A DNA stretch of 8,288 nt. Origin: SVQP01 sp045594705. Lineage in GTDB: Bacteria > Bacillota > Clostridia > Oscillospirales > CAG-272. The notes beneath the pieces are model-generated. The model did no database searches. It had not been told where the DNA came from and saw only the letters and a list, made by a program, of their open reading frames with translations. Below are positions 6,338 through 8,288 of the stretch, in pieces; the first letter of the stretch is position 1; each line of letters begins with the position of its first letter. Where the stretch lies: contig JAZNZB010000041.1 of NCBI GenBank assembly GCA_045594705.1, forward strand, positions 1 through 8,288, read 5' to 3'. The translations under genes and the position numbers were made by a program.

Positions 6338-8139
6338 AGACCAAAACCATCCTCCGCGTACTCAAATACTTAAAGCATTACAGATTGCTTCTTGCCCTTT
6401 CCCTGCTCTTTGCGGCCATCTCGGTCGCGCTGACGCTGTCCATTCCCGTACTGACGGGTGACGCGATCGACCTTTTGGCAGGAGAACAAACCTTTGCCGA
6501 GCGCGCCGTATTCGGCCTACTTGCAAGACTGGTCTCTCCCATGGGCATCACGCACGAGCAGCTGAACTCCATCCCCGCTATTTTAATTCTCATCTGCATC
6601 GCCATCGGCATTACGGCTCTGCTTCAGTGGCTGATGAACGTTTGCAACAACCGCATTGCCTTCGGCATTGTGCGCAGACTGCGACAGGACGCCTTTGAGC
6701 GTATTCAGACGCTTCCGCTCTCCTATATCGACGCCCACCCCGTGGGCGACACGGTCAGCCGCGTCATCTCGGATGCCGACGCCGTGACCGACGGTCTGCT
6801 GCTCGGCTTTTCCCAGTTCTTTACCGGGATTCTGACTATTCTTGGCACACTTCTGATCATGTTCTCGGTACACCCCGGCATTGCGCTGGTGGTGGTGCTG
6901 GTCACGCCGCTTTCTCTATTCGTGGCCGCCTTTATCACCAAGAAAACGCACACATACTTCCAAAATCAATCCAGAACGCGCGCCGAGCAGACCGCCATTG
7001 TGGACGAAATGATCGGCAACCACAAGCTGGTGACCGCCTTTAACCGAGCCGACGAGGCTGTGGCCGACTTTGACCGCGTCAACGACCGCTTGGCAAAAAT
7101 CTCGCTCAAGGCTACCTTCTTCTCTTCCCTGACCAACCCCTCCACCCGCTTTGTCAATAATCTCGTATACGCGGGCGTGGTATTGGTAGGTGCTTTGATG
7201 GCCATTGCCACGGGCGGCGCGGCACTGAGCGTGGGTCAGCTTTCCTGCTTCTTGTCATATGCAAATCAATACACCAAGCCCTTCAACGAGATCTCGGGCG
7301 TGATCACCGAGCTGCAAAATGCACTGACCTGTGCGGGCAGACTGTTTGAGCTGATCGACGAGCAGTCCGAAACACCCGACGCCCCCGATGCGCTGGTGCT
7401 GGAAGAAGCGCGCGGCGAGGTCGCATTCGACTCGGTCAGCTTCTCCTACGTACCCGAGCGCCCTCTGATCAAGGATCTTTCCCTTTTTGTCAAGCAAGGA
7501 CAGCGCGTAGCCATCGTAGGCCCCACAGGCTGCGGCAAGACCACGCTGATCAACCTGCTCATGCGCTTTTACGACACCACCGAGGGTGACATTCTGGTGG
7601 ACGGCACGCCGACACGAAATATCACGCGTAACAGCCTGCGACAGAACGTCGGCATGGTGCTGCAGGACACGCATCTTGCACACGACACGGTGCGCGCCAA
7701 TATTGCGCTGGGTCACCCCGATGCGACCGACGAGCAGATCGTAGCCGCGGCCAAGGCTTGTCACGCGCATTCGTTTATCAAGCGTCTGCCCAAGGGATAC
7801 GACACCGTGATCGGCGGCGATAACGACACACTCTCGCAGGGGCAAAGACAGCTGCTTTGCATCGCGCGCGTCATGCTGCGCCTGCCGCCTATGCTGATTT
7901 TGGACGAGGCGACCTCGTCGATCGATACGCGTACCGAGCAAAAGATCCAGTCCGCATTTGCACAGATGATGAAGGGACGCACCTCGTTCATCGTGGCGCA
8001 CCGCCTTTCTACCATCAAGCAATGCGACCTGATCCTTGTCATGCAGGACGGCGACATCGTCGAGCGTGGCACGCACGATTCCCTGCTCGCCGCGAACGGG
8101 CTTTACGCAAAGCTGTACCATAGCCAGTTTGAGGAATAA
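6334..8139 (+). CDS. Heterodimeric ABC exporter half-transporter, catalytically competent subunit
   Basis: This 601-residue partner has six membrane helices (about 15-42, 80-102, 156-179, 182-203, 272-292, 300-320) and an ATPase domain at about 363-600. The first external loop (about 44-79) is longer than in its partner. Walker A GPTGCGKTT (396-404), Q-loop Gln444, Walker B LILDE with catalytic Glu525, and switch His556 (IVAHRLSTI) are all intact. The signature is LSQGQ (500-504), with Gln502 in place of the first Gly of SGG. This deviation is typical of this subunit class. In a heterodimer the altered signature meets the altered catalytic residues of the partner, leaving one active ATP site built from this Walker A/B and the partner's FSGGQ. 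The D-loop is SSID (528-531) instead of SALD. AAAGGAGG at 6317-6324 lies nine bases before ATG 6334, and the ATGA overlap with the previous stop implies coupled translation. Confidence 0.94.
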   Translation: MKTKTILRVLKYLKHYRLLLALSLLFAAISVALTLSIPVLTGDAIDLLAGEQTFAERAVFGLLARLVSPMGITHEQLNSIPAILILICIAIGITALLQWLMNVCNNRIAFGIVRRLRQDAFERIQTLPLSYIDAHPVGDTVSRVISDADAVTDGLLLGFSQFFTGILTILGTLLIMFSVHPGIALVVVLVTPLSLFVAAFITKKTHTYFQNQSRTRAEQTAIVDEMIGNHKLVTAFNRADEAVADFDRVNDRLAKISLKATFFSSLTNPSTRFVNNLVYAGVVLVGALMAIATGGAALSVGQLSCFLSYANQYTKPFNEISGVITELQNALTCAGRLFELIDEQSETPDAPDALVLEEARGEVAFDSVSFSYVPERPLIKDLSLFVKQGQRVAIVGPTGCGKTTLINLLMRFYDTTEGDILVDGTPTRNITRNSLRQNVGMVLQDTHLAHDTVRANIALGHPDATDEQIVAAAKACHAHSFIKRLPKGYDTVIGGDNDTLSQGQRQLLCIARVMLRLPPMLILDEATSSIDTRTEQKIQSAFAQMMKGRTSFIVAHRLSTIKQCDLILVMQDGDIVERGTHDSLLAANGLYAKLYHSQFEE

Positions 8140-8159
8140 AAAAGCATCCCGATGGGGCT
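8140..8159 (-). terminator. Possible weak minus-strand terminator
   Basis: On the minus strand a short imperfect hairpin (AGCCCC-ATC-GGGATGCT) is followed by six Ts. It would stop transcripts entering from a gene beyond the right edge that converges on the ABC operon. The stem is weak, and no such gene is visible inside the window. Confidence 0.25.
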
Positions 8160-8179
8160 GACAAATAAGCGGAGTTTTC

Positions 8180-8220
8180 GCACGGGGATTGTCTGATGAG
8201 CAGTCTCCGTGCTCGCTTTT
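8180..8220 (+). terminator. Hairpin terminator of the ABC exporter operon
   Basis: A 12-bp stem with two G-U pairs (8180-8191 against 8201-8212, outer arms GCACGG/CCGTGC) and a nine-base loop is followed by TCGCTTTTCTC. An additional AGCG/CGCT pairing (8168-8171/8214-8217) can extend it across an internal loop. It lies 40 bp past the stop codon at 8137-8139, and no further plus-strand gene is evident before the window ends. Confidence 0.65.
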
Positions 8221-8237
8221 CTCGCAAAAAAACACCT

Positions 8238-8270
8238 ATCGCAGGGGACGGCGCCCTCGACGTCCCGGGC
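8238..8270 (-). repeat. REP-like palindrome, GGGACG...CGTCCC
   Basis: GGGACG (8245-8250) pairs with CGTCCC (8261-8266) across a ten-base GC-rich centre. Read on the minus strand it ends GTCCCCTGCGATAGG. This resembles the palindromes with CCCTAC-like tails in the left flank, but in the opposite orientation. It is probably another member of the same dispersed intergenic repeat class. Confidence 0.45.
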
Positions 8271-8288
8271 AGGCACATGGAACTTATT

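Noticed and set aside
7255..8235. Minus-strand open frame of 326 residues opposite the second ABC gene
   Set aside because: It lies antisense to the conserved ATPase domain and its translation matches no family pattern; codon bias in the ABC gene produces such long antisense frames.
8277..8288. Possible gene start ATG at 8277 running off the right edge
   Set aside because: Only four codons are visible, with no ribosome binding site and a palindromic repeat immediately upstream; nothing supports a gene.

Overview
The window looks like chromosomal DNA of a mid-GC Firmicute, most likely an uncultured gut Clostridia (Oscillospirales/Christensenellales type). The reasons are strong GGAGG-type ribosome binding sites before every gene, sigma-A promoters (three of them with a perfect TATAAT), Firmicutes-type protein families, and short GC-rich palindromes ending in CCCTAC-like tails in the gene-free flanks. 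This placement is inference; no rRNA or marker gene is present.

Layout. Positions 1-405 carry no convincing gene. They hold a terminator-like palindrome at the very start, a 119-bp block bounded by 12-bp inverted repeats, several REP-like palindromes in one orientation, and a perfect 10-bp tandem repeat. A textbook extended -10 promoter (406-434) then drives a YwaF/TMEM164-type seven-helix membrane protein (470-1216). A 15-bp perfect hairpin (1233-1267) separates it from a convergent two-gene operon on the minus strand. That operon is an XRE-HTH/TPR-like regulator (2873 to 1809) followed, through an ATGA overlap, by a small four-helix membrane protein (1812 to 1300) that I do not recognise.

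The 240-bp divergent spacer 2874-3113 carries a promoter for the regulator on the minus strand and two overlapping promoter candidates on the plus strand. The plus-strand block is a Schlafen-type AlbA_2/GHKL-ATPase/winged-helix protein (3114-4574). After only 35 bp come two ABC exporter half-transporters (4610-6337 and 6334-8139) with an ATGA overlap, then a hairpin terminator at 8180-8220. I see no terminator or clear promoter between the AlbA_2 gene and the ABC pair, so read-through is likely. The far end (8244-8267) holds another palindrome of the same class as the left flank.

How the genes may work together. The two ABC proteins form a classic asymmetric heterodimeric exporter: the first has degenerate catalytic residues (Asp for Glu after Walker B, Gln for the switch His), and the second has a degenerate signature (LSQGQ), which together make one inactive and one active ATP site. 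The AlbA_2 protein could be a regulator of that exporter. The XRE regulator is translationally coupled to its membrane partner, suggesting a regulator/membrane-effector pair. Most of the window is ordinary accessory chromosome. The points I find most worth following are the out-of-phase repeat in the AlbA_2 linker, the AlbA_2-exporter linkage, the regulator/membrane-protein pair, and the TMEM164-like protein.
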